Assembly: GCA_012845835.1 (NCBI GenBank)
Contig: JABAKD010000010.1
Location: 10,358,311-10,422,310 of the forward strand
Direction: 5' to 3'
Origin: Undaria pinnatifida
Taxonomy: Eukaryota; Sar; Phaeophyceae; Laminariales; Alariaceae
Length of the DNA stretch: 64,000 nt
A model generated the notes under the pieces. The model was not told the origin of the DNA and made no database searches. It saw nothing but the letters and a program-made list of their open reading frames with translations. Shown here piece after piece: positions 23,268-35,094 of the stretch. Position numbers and translations under genes: made by a program. Each line of letters starts with the position of its first letter. The stretch's first letter is position 1.

Positions 23268-23958
23268 AGGTCGATCTTAACGAAGAGTTTTTTTTTTCAG
23301 TTTTTTTGCTTAAATTTCGGTTCATCACTTCATTGTTTTTCGGGAAAAATAATAAAGACTTCAACCCCGGAAAACTCGTCTCCAAGCGTTTCAAATGTTT
23401 TTCAAGAAAAAACAAAACTTGAGGTACAAGGGTGTAGAGGGTCGGGCAACCGCACCGCTTGAGCTGTGCCACCACTTGCGAGCGCACAACACTGAGAGAG
23501 TCGTTGCCAAGGTCGCTCCCAGGACATAACTAATCGCAGAAGGCGGAGCGAGTTTCTGAGCTCTCTTCGCCGAGTCGGCAAAAGTGGCCCCACCGCTTCC
23601 GAGTCGACAAAAGTGGCCGCACAGAAGCGGCCGTCCGAGCAAGCTCGCTGAGGGAAATAGCTGAAAGTTTTGACGCATTGGGCGTTGTAGCGGGGCGAGT
23701 TGGTGATGAATGTCACTCCCAAGGCACCGACACCTGCCTACGAGTCAGGCCGAACCTATTGGGGCAACCACGGGGGTGAGTTCCGCGAGCGTTGCTGCTG
23801 CAGTGACGGTTCTGTGCCGGGTGGACGCTTGTTTCGCGAGCCAACTGAGGCTCGTACTCGTTAAGATTCAACCTTCGTTGAGTTCGGTAAAATACCGAAA
23901 TTTCGTCAAAAACTGAAATATTGAACGTATCGTCAAGATCGACCGTTAAGATCGACCT
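23268..23958. mobile_element. Candidate ~690-bp element with 15-bp inverted ends
   Basis: aggtcgatcttaacg at 23268-23282 is matched by its exact reverse complement at 23944-23958. Partial repeats of the same motif (gtcaagatcgacc) lie just inside the right end. The interior has no recognisable protein. Seen: an exact 15-bp inverted pair. Inferred: a MITE-like element. A chance pair is possible but unlikely at this length and spacing. Confidence 0.4.
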
Positions 23959-23989
23959 CAATAGAGAAGAGTTCGACCCGGCTCACGTT

Positions 23990-25600
23990 CGTGGCTCCGG
24001 CCACTTTGATAAAATATTTCGTTGAAGTTACTTCAATGGGAGCTTTCGTGGAAGCTTCCGTGGAAGTTACGGAGGATTCCGTGAACGCTTTCGTGGAAGT
24101 TACGAAGGTTTCCGTGGAATTACTTCCATGGTTTCGTGGAAGTTACTTCCATGAAAGCTTTCGTGGAAGCTTCCGTGAAAGCTTTCGTGAAAGTTTCTTA
24201 CATCGTGGAACTTTCGTGGAAGCTTTCGTGAAGGTTACTTCCATGGAAGCTTTCGTGGAAGATTTCGTGATAGTTACTTTTGTGAAAGCTTCCATAACTT
24301 TCGCGAACGCTTGCATTAGTTCCATGAAAGCTTCCATGGAAGCTTTCGTGGAAGCCCCCGTGGAAGTTACTTCCGTGGAAGCTTTCATATCTTGACTATC
24401 TTCCATGGAAGCTTCTCCAGAAGCTTCCATGAACGCTTCCATGGAACTTACTTCCATGAAAGCTTCCATAACTTCCGCAAAAGCTTCCATTACTTCCATG
24501 AAAGCTTTCGTGGAAGCTTTCGTGGAAGTTACTTTCATGGAAGCTTTCGTGGAAGCTTTCGTGGAAGCTCCCGTGGAAGTTACATCCGTGGAAGCTTTCA
24601 TATCTTCCATATCTTCCATGGAAGCTTCCATAACTTCCGCGAAAGCTTCCATTGCTTCCATGAAAATTCCATTACTTTCGCGAAAGCTTCCATGGAATCT
24701 TTCGTGGAAGTTACTTCCATGGAAGCTTTGGTGGAAGCTTTGGTGGAAGCTCCCGTGGAAGTTACTTCCGTGGAAGCTTTTATATATTCTATATCTTCCA
24801 TGGAAGCTTCCACGGAAGATTCCACGAAAGCTTCCACGAAAGCTTCCACGAAAGCTTCCGTGAAAGCTTCCATTACTTCCGCGAAAGCTTCCATTACTTC
24901 CATGGAAGCTTTCGTGGAAGCTTTCGTGGAAGCTCCCGTGGAAATTACTTCCGTGAAAGCTTCCATAACTTCCGCGAAAGCTTCCAATACTTCCATGAAA
25001 GCTTCCATGAAAGCTTCCATGAAAGCTTTGGTGGGAGTTCCATGGAAGGTTTCGTGGAGGCTTTCGTGGAAGCTCCCGTGGAAGTTACTTCCGTAAAAGC
25101 TTTCATATCTTTCGTATCTTCCATGGAAACTTCCACGGAAGCTTCCACGAAAGCTTCCGTGGAAGTTACTTCCGTGAAGGCTTCCATAACTTCCGCGAAA
25201 GCTTCCATTACTTCGATGAAAGCTTCCATGGAAGCTTTTGTGGAAGTTACTTCCATGGAAGCGTTCGTGGAAGTTTTCGTGGAAGCTCCCGTGGAAGTTG
25301 CTTCCGTGGAAGCTTTCATATCTTCCATATCTTCCATGGAAGCCTCCACGGAAGCTTCCACGAAAGCTTCCGTGAAAGTTGCTTCCGTGAAAGCTTCCAT
25401 AACTTCCGCGAAAGCTTCCATTACTTCCATGAAAGCTTTCATGGAAGCTTTCGTGGGAATTTTACTTCCATGGAAGCTTTCGTGGAAGCTTTGTGGAAGC
25501 TCCCGTGGAAGTTACTTCCGTGGAAGCATTCATATCTTCCATATCTTCCATGGAAGCGGTGAAAGCTTCCACGGAAGCTTTCACGAGCTTCCACGCAAAA
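23990..25600. repeat. HindIII-rich minisatellite, cluster 2, with ~212-bp higher-order units
   Basis: More than a hundred tandem copies of a 12-15-bp core (gtggaagctttcgtggaagc and variants). Superimposed on it is a higher-order unit marked by the phrase agctttcatatcttcc at about 24380, 24593, 24777, 25100, 25312 and 25529 (steps ~184-323, typically ~212 bp). Within each higher-order unit the core switches strand sense: 'tttcgtggaagc' in one half, 'ttccacgaaagc' in the other. Long open frames therefore exist on both strands (plus: A-F-V-E-A-type; minus: M-E-A-F-A-E-V-type). I treat these as repeat artefacts because the two strands are equally open. Confidence 0.95.
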
Positions 25601-26073
25601 TGCAACTAGTACAGGAGACCGTAAAAATCCAGCAAACCCGGTGTCCGTGCCAATTCTATGTTTTTTCTTATCTTTCATCCTATTTATAGGGATAAGAGCT
25701 TTTCTGTGGCCACAGAAATATGATACTGTTCGTATGTATGCGTATAGTCTACACTCGTATGTACAACACATCTACAAAGTCAATTTTGTTAAGAAACGTT
25801 TTCGGTGTAGACTATGTGTTTTACGAAGAGACCCTGTTAATAGATTACAATAGCCGAAATCGCGCGAAAACAGCAGGAGGGGGTGGGTAGCAACGAATGG
25901 GCAATAACTTTTTTTTTGTCGAGCCGATAATGATGCGTTTCGCAATCCACTAATCATATACCTGGTATACAATATTATCACGTACTAAATATATTACAGT
26001 AATGATACATGCAAGCAAAGGCATAGTCTAAACATCGTCTTTATTTCTTCGACAACTACCGCCGTCCTCGCAG
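25601..26073. other. Gene-free stretch
   Basis: Anonymous A/T-richer sequence with no supported gene, adjoining the minisatellite. Confidence 0.4.
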
Positions 26074-26187
26074 GTGGTTACCGGTAACATGTAGGAGATC
26101 AAGAAGGCCACGCTCGCCATCATCCACTACGGGCTGGACCTGTGGACTTGCAACTCTCTGGTCGGCATGGACTTGAACGAGGGCTGA
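26074..26187 (+). pseudogene. hAT-like transposase scrap
   Basis: After an acceptor-like 'cctcgcag' at 26073, the plus frame reads through a TAG (26092-26094) and then EIKKATLAIIHYGLDLWTCN before a TGA at 26185. The 'I...DLWT' phrase resembles the start of the RNase-H fold of hAT-type transposases (first catalytic Asp region). It is very short and carries a stop, so it can only be a relic, and the assignment is tentative. Confidence 0.3.
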
Positions 26188-26594
26188 AGAAGGCTGGGGG
26201 GCCGGAGGGCCTGGGGGCTACTATTGATATTTACTCACAGCAGGAGCACCTGTTCGTGTTTAATTCGTCTCTAAGCGAAACTGCTGTTCTTGCTGCAGCT
26301 ATACTACTACTACTACTGTAGATTGGTATTCGCGTGTTTTTTTTTACTGTTTTGTTGGTGGGATACAGTACGAAGTAAGGTTTGCATTTGTTCTTGTAAG
26401 CTCACAAAAGTTGAAAGTCGGTGGGCCTCTTTGTATAGCAGTTGGAACCCGTTGGGTCTTTTTGTGGAGTTTTCTCCACGTAAGATAATATAATTGTGAT
26501 TATTAGTCTAGACTAGACTATACGAATAGATACTACGAATATAGTCTATATTAATACGCGGCATGCACGATTGTGTCACCGAGCGGGCGCGTAA

Positions 26595-27128
26595 GCGAAC
26601 CAGCACCAACCCCTTGTGCACGCGCTCTCCCGCACCCTTAAGAGCATGATGTCCATCCGCCACCATGTGGAAAGCGGAGCCCCGTTCCACGCAGAGAGGG
26701 ATTTGCGAATGGACATCCTGATTGAGGCAGGTGGACTAAGAGATGTTACGGCACCGGAGTATCGCGGCAAGTCGATTCTCCTCGACGTGACGTATGCAGA
26801 CCCACAAGCAGGGGTCCACATGCGGGCAGGAAGCACGGATCGAAACGGATCATCGGCTTCCACGTCCGAGGCGCGCAAGCGCAACCACTACGCTCGTCCG
26901 GGACAGGTGTCCTTTGACGAACGCAGCTACAAACTCGCCACCCTCGCGGTGGAAAGCTTTGGGCGCCTCGGTAAAGAAGGCAGCGACCTGATAGATCAGG
27001 TGGCGGCAAACATCGTTGGAGGGACGGACGCATCGTCCCTAGCGCGGAAAGGCGTGTGCAAGGAGCGACTATTCCAAATCGTTTCTGTGACCACTCAGGT
27101 CGCGATTTCGCGCAGAGTTCATCGATAG
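26595..27128 (+). pseudogene. C-terminal endonuclease-like domain of a non-LTR retroelement
   Basis: A 177-codon open frame starts right after a TAA (26592-26594) and ends at TAG (27126-27128). It carries LRMDILIEAGGLRDV, then SILLDVTYADPQAG, then SEARKRNHYARPGQVSFDE and a tail with LAVESFGRLG and VTTQVAISRRV. This block is familiar to me from the C-termini of reverse-transcriptase proteins in oomycetes and brown algae. The spacing of RxD and DVT resembles a restriction-like (PD-D/ExK) endonuclease core. No RT motif (F/YxDD) is found upstream, so the copy is 5'-truncated, as expected of non-LTR elements. TAGTCTA-rich inverted patches flank it at about 26504-26550 and 27781-27811. The nuclease reading is inference. 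Confidence 0.5.
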
Positions 27129-27324
27129 ATCTATAGACTATCTCTGAGGGGTCCTCAGGCCGCGAGGGGAAGGGAGGAAGAATCGGGAGGACTACGGCCA
27201 CTGGCCTGGGGTGGCAATGTTGATGAGGATTAAGGAAGCCTCTCAGCTAAAACATACTGTATCCAGGAAAAGGAAATAGTAGATAAAGGGAGAAGATGTG
27301 GGGAAAGGAAATAAATGGGCACAT

Positions 27325-27635
27325 GTCGAACTCACGGCTGACGTCCTTGAAAAGTTTTTTATAAAATATGTATATACTTGTATATATATATGTGTTTGTT
27401 TTTTTAACAGAAAAAACTCACCCACATAGTATATTACAAGTACCAACAACGCAGCTTGCGAAGATGAGTATTGACCCGAAATTCGTCGAACTCACGGCTG
27501 ACGTCCTTGATATATATGTGTTTGTTTTTTTAACAGAAAAAACTCACCCACATAGTATATTACAAGTACCAACAACGCAGCTTGCGAAGATGAGTTTTGA
27601 CCCGTTCGTCGAACTCACGGCTGACGTCCTTGAAA
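27325..27635 (+). repeat. ~120-bp tandem duplication containing a putative exon
   Basis: Two full copies (about 27388-27511 and 27512-27630) and a partial third (27325-27385) share the run tgtttgtttttttaacag, then 'aaaaaactcacccacatagtatattacaag' split text, then an ATG followed by gtcgaactcacggctgacgt. The pyrimidine run plus AACAG looks like a 3' splice site, and the following ATG opens a short peptide (MSIDPKFVELTADVLE). What follows 27635 in another frame reads GYSIYIGKTSTLYSRR, which superficially resembles a GIY-YIG motif. Function unknown; the copies differ by a few bases and small indels. Confidence 0.75.
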
Positions 27636-28376
27636 TATTTTTATAAAATGGTTGGCGGAAGAAACCACTGCATTATGGTGCGATCATTCGACTTCATATT
27701 ACGTACTACTGCTTTATGGAAGGATACTCGATTTACATCGGGAAGACATCTACGCTATATAGTCGGAGGGCAAAAATAATAATATAGTCTATAGACTAGT
27801 CTAGTCTATACATTTGTAGTATTATAGTATCATATTTCTCGTGAGTACTTTTATTCGATGAATGTAATTATTAATGTAAATAGGTAGTCTAATTGTTTAT
27901 GCTCAAAGTATTTTTATTAAAAACTTGTCCTTATTATCATAGTAGTTGCTGTGATCGGCATTGATATTTTTATTTTTATAATAGTTCTCTTTCTTGTTTT
28001 TGTTCTCGGTTGGAAGGATTTTCGGGCTTGCCATACAAATACTATAGTTATACCTAGTATTCAATATGCAGTAGTATTAGTATAATTGCAAAGTTTGTTC
28101 TTGAGCAAACAGTACGGCAATTTGGGAGGAAAACCCGTAACCGCGGAGGAAGTCGTTGCTTGGGAGTTGGAAATATTCTTACTGTGAAATTTGTGGAACA
28201 CAGCACCAACACAAACGGGGTTTGTGAACGAAAGCACGAACAACAAAAATGGGCTACAGTGGTACGTATATCATCAGTGTATGCAGTATGCCAATCGCAG
28301 TAATTGGAAAAGCGTTGACAATTGTCTTTTTTTTACCAGCCAATTTATTATTTTTTGCCCCTTTTGGGGCGGGTAT
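27636..28376. other. A/T-rich stretch, nothing firm
   Basis: Contains TAGTCTA-type palindromic runs (27781-27811). A short frame reads IYIGKTSTLYSRR (about 27726-27764) and ends within a few codons. No gene supported. Confidence 0.4.
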
Positions 28377-28962
28377 TTACCCGGGAATTACCCGTACCCG
28401 GGACTTCTGTGAGTTCTGTACAACCCTACCCGTACCCGGAACGGCTGTGAGTTCTGTACGACATTCACACCCGTACCCGAACGTCCTATTTTCGTTCTGC
28501 CCGAACGTCCTATTTTCGTTCTGTCTGTAGGGTACACACAAAGCCATACGCTACAAAGAACTTTTGGAAGTTCTGTACGCCGGTGCCACAAAGACCCGGG
28601 GTACCCGTGCAGCATGTTTATACCTACCCGGACCTTCTGGAAGTTCTGTACGCCCGTACCCGGAAGTTCTGGACGTTTTGTAAGACTTCCATACCCGTAT
28701 CCGGAAGTTCTGGAAGTTCTGTAAGACCCCCATACCCGTACCCGGAATTTCTGTGAGTTCTGTAAGACCCGTGCCACAATACCCCGGGTACGGGTACAGC
28801 ATGTTTTTTGTACCCGCCTAGAACTTCTGTGAGTTCTGTATGCCTGTGCCACAATACCCGGAACTTCTGTAAGTTCTGTCACACTTCCATACCCGTACCC
28901 GAAACTTCTGGAAGTTCTGTAAGACCCCCATACCCTTACCCGGAATCCACAAACCCTACAAA
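28377..28962. repeat. acccgtacccgg / gttctgta minisatellite, cluster 1
   Basis: About 35-40-bp tandem units of the form acccgtacccggaacttctg followed by tgagttctgtacg, highly diverged. The same family occurs in the opposite orientation at 36808-37320 and 37885-38535, so it flanks the S10 gene on both sides. The core cccgggtacggg contains overlapping palindromes. Gly/Tyr- and Arg-rich open frames across it are artefacts. Confidence 0.9.
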
Positions 28963-29137
28963 ACTTGAGCGTCAAATAATCTGTTTCGATATTTGATTGT
29001 TATTGACACCGGCCCACAGCCCAATACTCGTCAGTACTGTCGATGGGGGCGGGAAAGCAAGCCCCTCCGCGCCCGCTCCTCTTCCTCGTGCAGCAGTGCA
29101 CACACACTCTCGGCAGTAGCAACTACCACGAGCACAC

Positions 29138-31325
29138 CTAAGAGGTCATCTCGTCGCCCTGAGCCGAGAGATGGAAAGCGCGGGACTCGTCGTGCACGAA
29201 GGTGTTCAGCAGGGCCAGGGCAGTCTTCGGCTGATCCATGGGCACCTAAAAAACCAAACAAACACGCGAGCGATGAGGGGGAGGGTGTGCTCATTTTATG
29301 AATAACCGTAGTCATAAGAACATAGACCCTCGCATCCTTACAGCGCCGGAACGGAGCACGTCGGGTGTTCACCAACCAGGCAGGCATTCTTTGCACCAAG
29401 CGCAAATCGTCCTGAGGTATTCAGCGAGGCGCATGAAGGGTGAGCTGCATCCTACTAAAAAACTCTTATGAGGCGGACTTCCGCACCTTGTGCGCACTTT
29501 CTTGAACATCGGGAGACAGCTTCGAATGACGCGAGGGGCGGGCGAGAGGAAAAAAGAGATTCATACGGGGGATGCCAGCCAATATCAGGAGGGGTGCCAA
29601 ACTCATCAAGAGGGATGCGCCCGATTCAGCAGACCTCCCCGGCCGTCGTTGCTTCTCTAAACCGGAAGCTGAACGCCGTTTCTATCACGATCGGCTCGTC
29701 TAATCAAATATATACTCGTTACATGCAGGTCCTGCTTCGTACATCGTCAACGCTTCAAAAAACTATCACGCGCTGTAGGCACTACACGTAGCTTTGACTT
29801 TCCCATGTAGCTCTACTTCCCCAAAACATCGTCAGTGATGCGTACCGGAAACTGGGGATCGCAACTCTGCCCCTCCCCCCCAATACGCCTTCAGCGTTAT
29901 ACTCACCATGTGTCCCCCCTCGTACACGCGGAGGAACGTAAGCCCCCCGTACGATCGCGACAGTCCCGCAACGGGGCCGTCGGTCGGGGTCCAGTCCTGC
30001 TGCGGAGCCGCTCGGAAGCCGTCGCGGCCCGCCCAGTCGAGGGCTAGCGTCCACGCTTCGTTGCCCATGTAGTTGCAGATGAAGTCGCAGTCGCCCGCTG
30101 CGCAAGACAGCGATTTCGGGAGGTCGGCGGGCACAAGGGTTCATTAGTCCTTCTCGTACTGCAAAGACTATCCTACACTCATTCCGAGAACTGTTGCCCA
30201 ACAAAACGAGGGTGCAGTTCTGACGGGGTAAATCCTGTCACTACAACAAAAAACATCTTGCAATAGCTCCAAGCGTTTTCCCTAAAAACCTGCGTATAGT
30301 TTCAAAGGGGTTAAGCAAGGGGTTGGGGTTGGGGTCGGGGTTCACCAGGCCTGGAACATGTTAACATACTTCGAAGTACAAGATGAAGCATCCAATACGT
30401 AACGATTAGTCGTGTTTTTCTGTGCTTGCAGGATTTTGCTTTTAACAAAAACGAGAAGGCATCGACCAACCCGACCTCCATCCCTAGCCTCAACCTCAAC
30501 CCCAAGGCTACCTTAGTAAGGCTTTGCCGCGACCTGTAATTGATTCCCAAAAAAATTGCGGACCACCACAAAAATCGTTACAAGACAGTGTATAATCTAT
30601 CAACCCCCTCCCCCTGCTCCCCCACACCCCACCCCACCCCCTCCTTCTTACCGTAAATGAGTACGGACAGGCCATCCTCGAGCATCGGGCCGACCAGGCC
30701 ATCGAACCCCCTCATCCAGTCCCCAGCGAAGTCTGAGTTAACTTCCATGTTGCACGACTCCCACGGTCCGCTGTCATCTCGTACGTTCAGGGCCTGGCGG
30801 GTGCTGTCCAAGCGGAGGAACTGTAGAGCCACCGTACATGGTACACATATTAGGATTTTGGAGGGCGAAGGAGGAGGGGACGGCGGTGAGGGTTGTCCAA
30901 TAGCTAGAAGCCGTTTGTCAGCGAGAGTGCGGAAATGAGCCACAGCAGTAGCGATCGACGTATAACATATTCGTCACCAGTGTCTGCAAGCATTAATAGC
31001 GGCATCGCCGGCTGGCGCTCACACGACGTCTGTTCGCCCGATGTCTTTCGACCGTTCTTCCTGACTGACCTTCTCGATGTGGCTGAAGTCGTAGCACAAG
31101 GGCGTATCACCGCACGGACGCCTGGCAGCAGATACATATGCACACGTGGGTGCCGAGCGGGCGGGAGAGGATGTCGCCACAGTCGAAAAAAGAAACAAAA
31201 AAAAAAGACCGAAATGAACAACAAATTATAAAAAAACAATAAAAAATTGAAAACGATGTGTGAATTGGCAGGCAAGGGGGGCAACAAGAACGAAGACCGT
31301 GTCATGAGTAACAACAACAACTACT

Positions 31326-31374
<49 letters not shown>

Positions 31375-34300
31375 GGCAAAAATGTTGTGGTGCAGCCACA
31401 GCGTGTGGAGGTGCCTACGACACCAACAGCAAGCGATGAACAACAGGCAAGACACAGGCAGGAACGGAGCCCCGAGCCGCCACGGTCGACGTCGAACTTC
31501 CAAACACAACTCTCACCCCACTTAACCATTTGATCAAAACGCGTTCGACAAAAGCCAGAAAAAAACTTACAATAACACGAACAAGTGCTTCCCCACCCAC
31601 ATCAACCACTCAACAACCCGTCGTCAAATCGGTCAACCACCCCCCCCCTCCGCATCCATAGCACAAAATAACTGTCACGGACGCAAAAATCTCAAAAGCG
31701 CATCGATTACACACACTCTAAATAGATTGGCAAGGCACAAAGAGGCGGGTACAACGTGCAGCCGTACGCGGCGTCAAGCCATGCAAGCTAACCAGCGCAA
31801 AAAAAATCTCAACACCAACCTCCTAGATGAAGTCAGCTATGAATAGCCAGTCAACTCGACGGACTAGCCGTCGCTCGCACGCAACATAATGTGTCAAGCA
31901 AAACACCGCTGTGAGACCAACAGCTGCCGCTTTTCATCACCTAACGTCGTAAGGGTTCAAGCCGCTTTCGCGGTACGGCTGCATGAGGTGCTCGTCGCAG
32001 AACGCCCGAGCTGTCTCGCACATCTGTGGCACGGCGCACGACACCCATCACCCGAATTAAAGCCCAATGGCCATCATGAAACAACAGTGTGAGCATTGGA
32101 ATGCGGCGAGGGGGGTAGCAGGAGGGGATGGCTTTTGAGGCACCCGCACGAAAAAAAAACGAAAGACAAGCGCGCAGCTGGTACACCAGGTAGGCCGCGA
32201 CACCACAAAAGGAAAACAAAAAAAATTGCGACGGGTCAGCGTGTCAGACAATACTCTATCTCAGATTATCTTGCTTCTGTTATGTGTCTTCACGCGTGTT
32301 TTACACACTTCGGTATATTGCGTCGCCCCATCCACCTGCTCACCTACGCACACATCACCCCACCCACCCACCACCCAGTCCCACCCACCTAACCCCCCCG
32401 CAGTTCAAAACAAAAATTATAATAAACCCACTAACCACAATCGTCCCCCCTCATCGAGCGTCGGATGCAGCACCCACCTCCGGTACGTGCTGACAGCCCT
32501 CAATGAGCTTCACGCACGCCGGGGTGTAGGCCCGCATGAGCTCCGCCTCCTCATCGGTGACAGCCATTACCCCATACGGGTTGTTCACCGCCATCTGCAG
32601 GTAGAAAAACAAACACGAATAAAAGCAAAAAGCAAAAAAAAGAGAAAACGAAAACGAACAGCGAAAGAAAAAAAAAAAGACATAAAAACGACAACACTTG
32701 AAGGATAAGCTAGCACGCACTGCGTTCATACTTTGCCTCGAATAACTTCGACCACAAAAGCATACCGATGGCCACTGCCGTTGTTGTTGCTGGTACTGGT
32801 ACTGCACGAGTGCATGCGTGTTTCGTCGTTGCTGTCCTCAAACGGGAAAGGACGTCCGACGCACCTCGGTGTAGAATGGATACTGTATCGCTGGAGAAGT
32901 AAGGCCATTTCCGACACCCATCCCTTTGATGTTGATCAACGCTGCTTCCCCATCTCTGCTCAACAAAGAGTCACGAATCGTTCCAGGCAGTAGCCGATAA
33001 GGGGAGAGGGACGACGAGGAAAACGACGATGTTACCTTTGTAGGTTCGCTACAATATATCTCCCCACTGCCCCGTGAAGAAAAATACTACCAAACGAGCG
33101 CGAGACGACAGCTGCGCGGTGGCGTCGTCGGATGTTGCTGGTGGCTGGAGCAAAAAGGAAAATTGAACCGTCTCACGAGATGCAGCAATGCGATCGCGCA
33201 AATCGTATTCGTTTACAACTCGATTCAAGCATGCCAGGTATATACTGCGAAGCATCGTGTTAATAGAGAGATGCTTAAGCTGTGCAGAAAAGTAAGGCGA
33301 AGATGGCAAGTCCCATGATATTACTCGTGTTAGTCATAGCTGAGAGGCACACCGACCACCGATCCCGTATATAGAGCATACACGCCTCCTCACTTGTTTC
33401 CCTGCCAAACCCTGTGGGCAACCACCGGCGCGTAGTGCCCTCCGTATGACTCGCCGAATACGTAGAACGGGTTGGAGGCGTACTCGGGGTGCGCCGAGAA
33501 AAACTCCTGCAAGAACCTATAAATGGCATTCAGCAGCAGCAGTGACGGTAACAGCAGCAAGCAAGAGGCAACAAAATTATTACACAAAAACCGGTGCAAA
33601 CGGTTGGCTACACCGAAAACGCAGTAACACCAAAACGGTCACACAATACGCAGAAAAACGGTTACATCCAAGGGTTGCACATAAAAAATTAGCACACACA
33701 CAAATAAGCGGTTACGCCGTATTCATGTATTCCCCACGCGGCCAGATCCAGGTGTGTGTGTGTGCATATCTTCTCTTTTAGTCAGATACTCGGCACGTGT
33801 GTGTTGTGCCACTTCTCAAAATGTAGAAAAGACACCGTGTCTACGTCAAATAACGCGCAAAAGCAAGCCTCTCACGCTGGGCAGGACGGGACAGAGCGGG
33901 GGCGTATATTAACTGCTTGAAAAACATCGCAAAGCTCACCAATACATGTCTTCGCCCACTCCGTCCTCCCCGTGATCAAAGTCTCCGGGGGCCTTTCCGT
34001 AGCTGAACCCTACCCCCGCGGGCTGGTCGACCCACAACACAGTGGCCCGGGAGTTCCACGAGTAAGGGTTGGGCGTCGTCGTCTCGCCGTCATCGTTGAC
34101 CTTGCACGGCCCTGTTACCGCAAGAACAAGAACAGTAATAAGAACACGAGCACGAACAGGAACAATGACAATAATGTCGGTGTGTCATACTTGGTTGGGG
34201 GCCGTCGCCCCGCTGTCACTGTTTGACCGTGAATGGTGCTGTTTGACCGCAAGAACAAGACCAACAGCTAGGAACACGTACACGAGTTATACGCGCCGAG

Positions 34301-34996
34301 TAAAACTGGGCGACAAACGGGCGAAACGCGCACAGATCGGAACGGGGGTGTTCGCGCTTACCGCCCAGCAACACCACCAAAGCAAAGAAGGACGGGGGCG
34401 CCTCTACAAAACAAAACACCAAAATAAGGGAGCGGGGAACGAGGAAAGGCATAGGAGGGGACAGCAGTCATTGTACCCAACGGAGGGACGGGTCATACGG
34501 TATCACTTGCAGGCTCAAATGGGCTTGCTTATTGTTGGAATTTGATGGGTTTTTATTGCTGGCGATCGGCCGAAAAAAAATCAGTTAGACGAATATACGT
34601 CGGCGGCTGATGTTACAGCAGTGTGCTTTTCATAAACATGTACCTCCCTAAACAGCTAGCCAGCCAATCGTCTGTGCGCCTACTGCCCGACACGCATAAC
34701 CTCGTCATCGGCACGGCTGGGCGTGTGATGGTATACCGCTCACCGACCCATTCACCCGCGCAGAGCACAAACGAACAACGAACATGCCGAGGTCATCCGC
34801 ACAGCCGCTCTCACGAGCGATGTATACCCGGGGGTAATCTGCCCGAGGCTCGTCGACACCGGGATTGTCTGCCCTATAGCACTCCCCTCTCACCCCCCCC
34901 TGCTTAGAACAGGCTGCAACGAACGCCTTCCAGCGAAGAAACAACAGCAATACGACAGCAGCAACACCACCACCGCCACCGCCACCACCACCAAAC

Positions 34997-35094
<98 letters not shown>

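Noticed and set aside
24143-25689. Six overlapping 140-234-codon frames rich in Glu, Ala, Lys, Ser
   Set aside because: Produced by the self-complementary minisatellite; the frames exist on both strands and track the repeat, with no independent coding evidence.
28377-28962. CRISPR-like array of short repeats
   Set aside because: Units are diverged, spacers are not unique sequences of constant length, and the genome is eukaryotic; it is a minisatellite.
30303-30345. Interstitial telomere
   Set aside because: The ggggttggggttgggg run is short, irregular, and part of an inverted intronic element shared with the paralogue.
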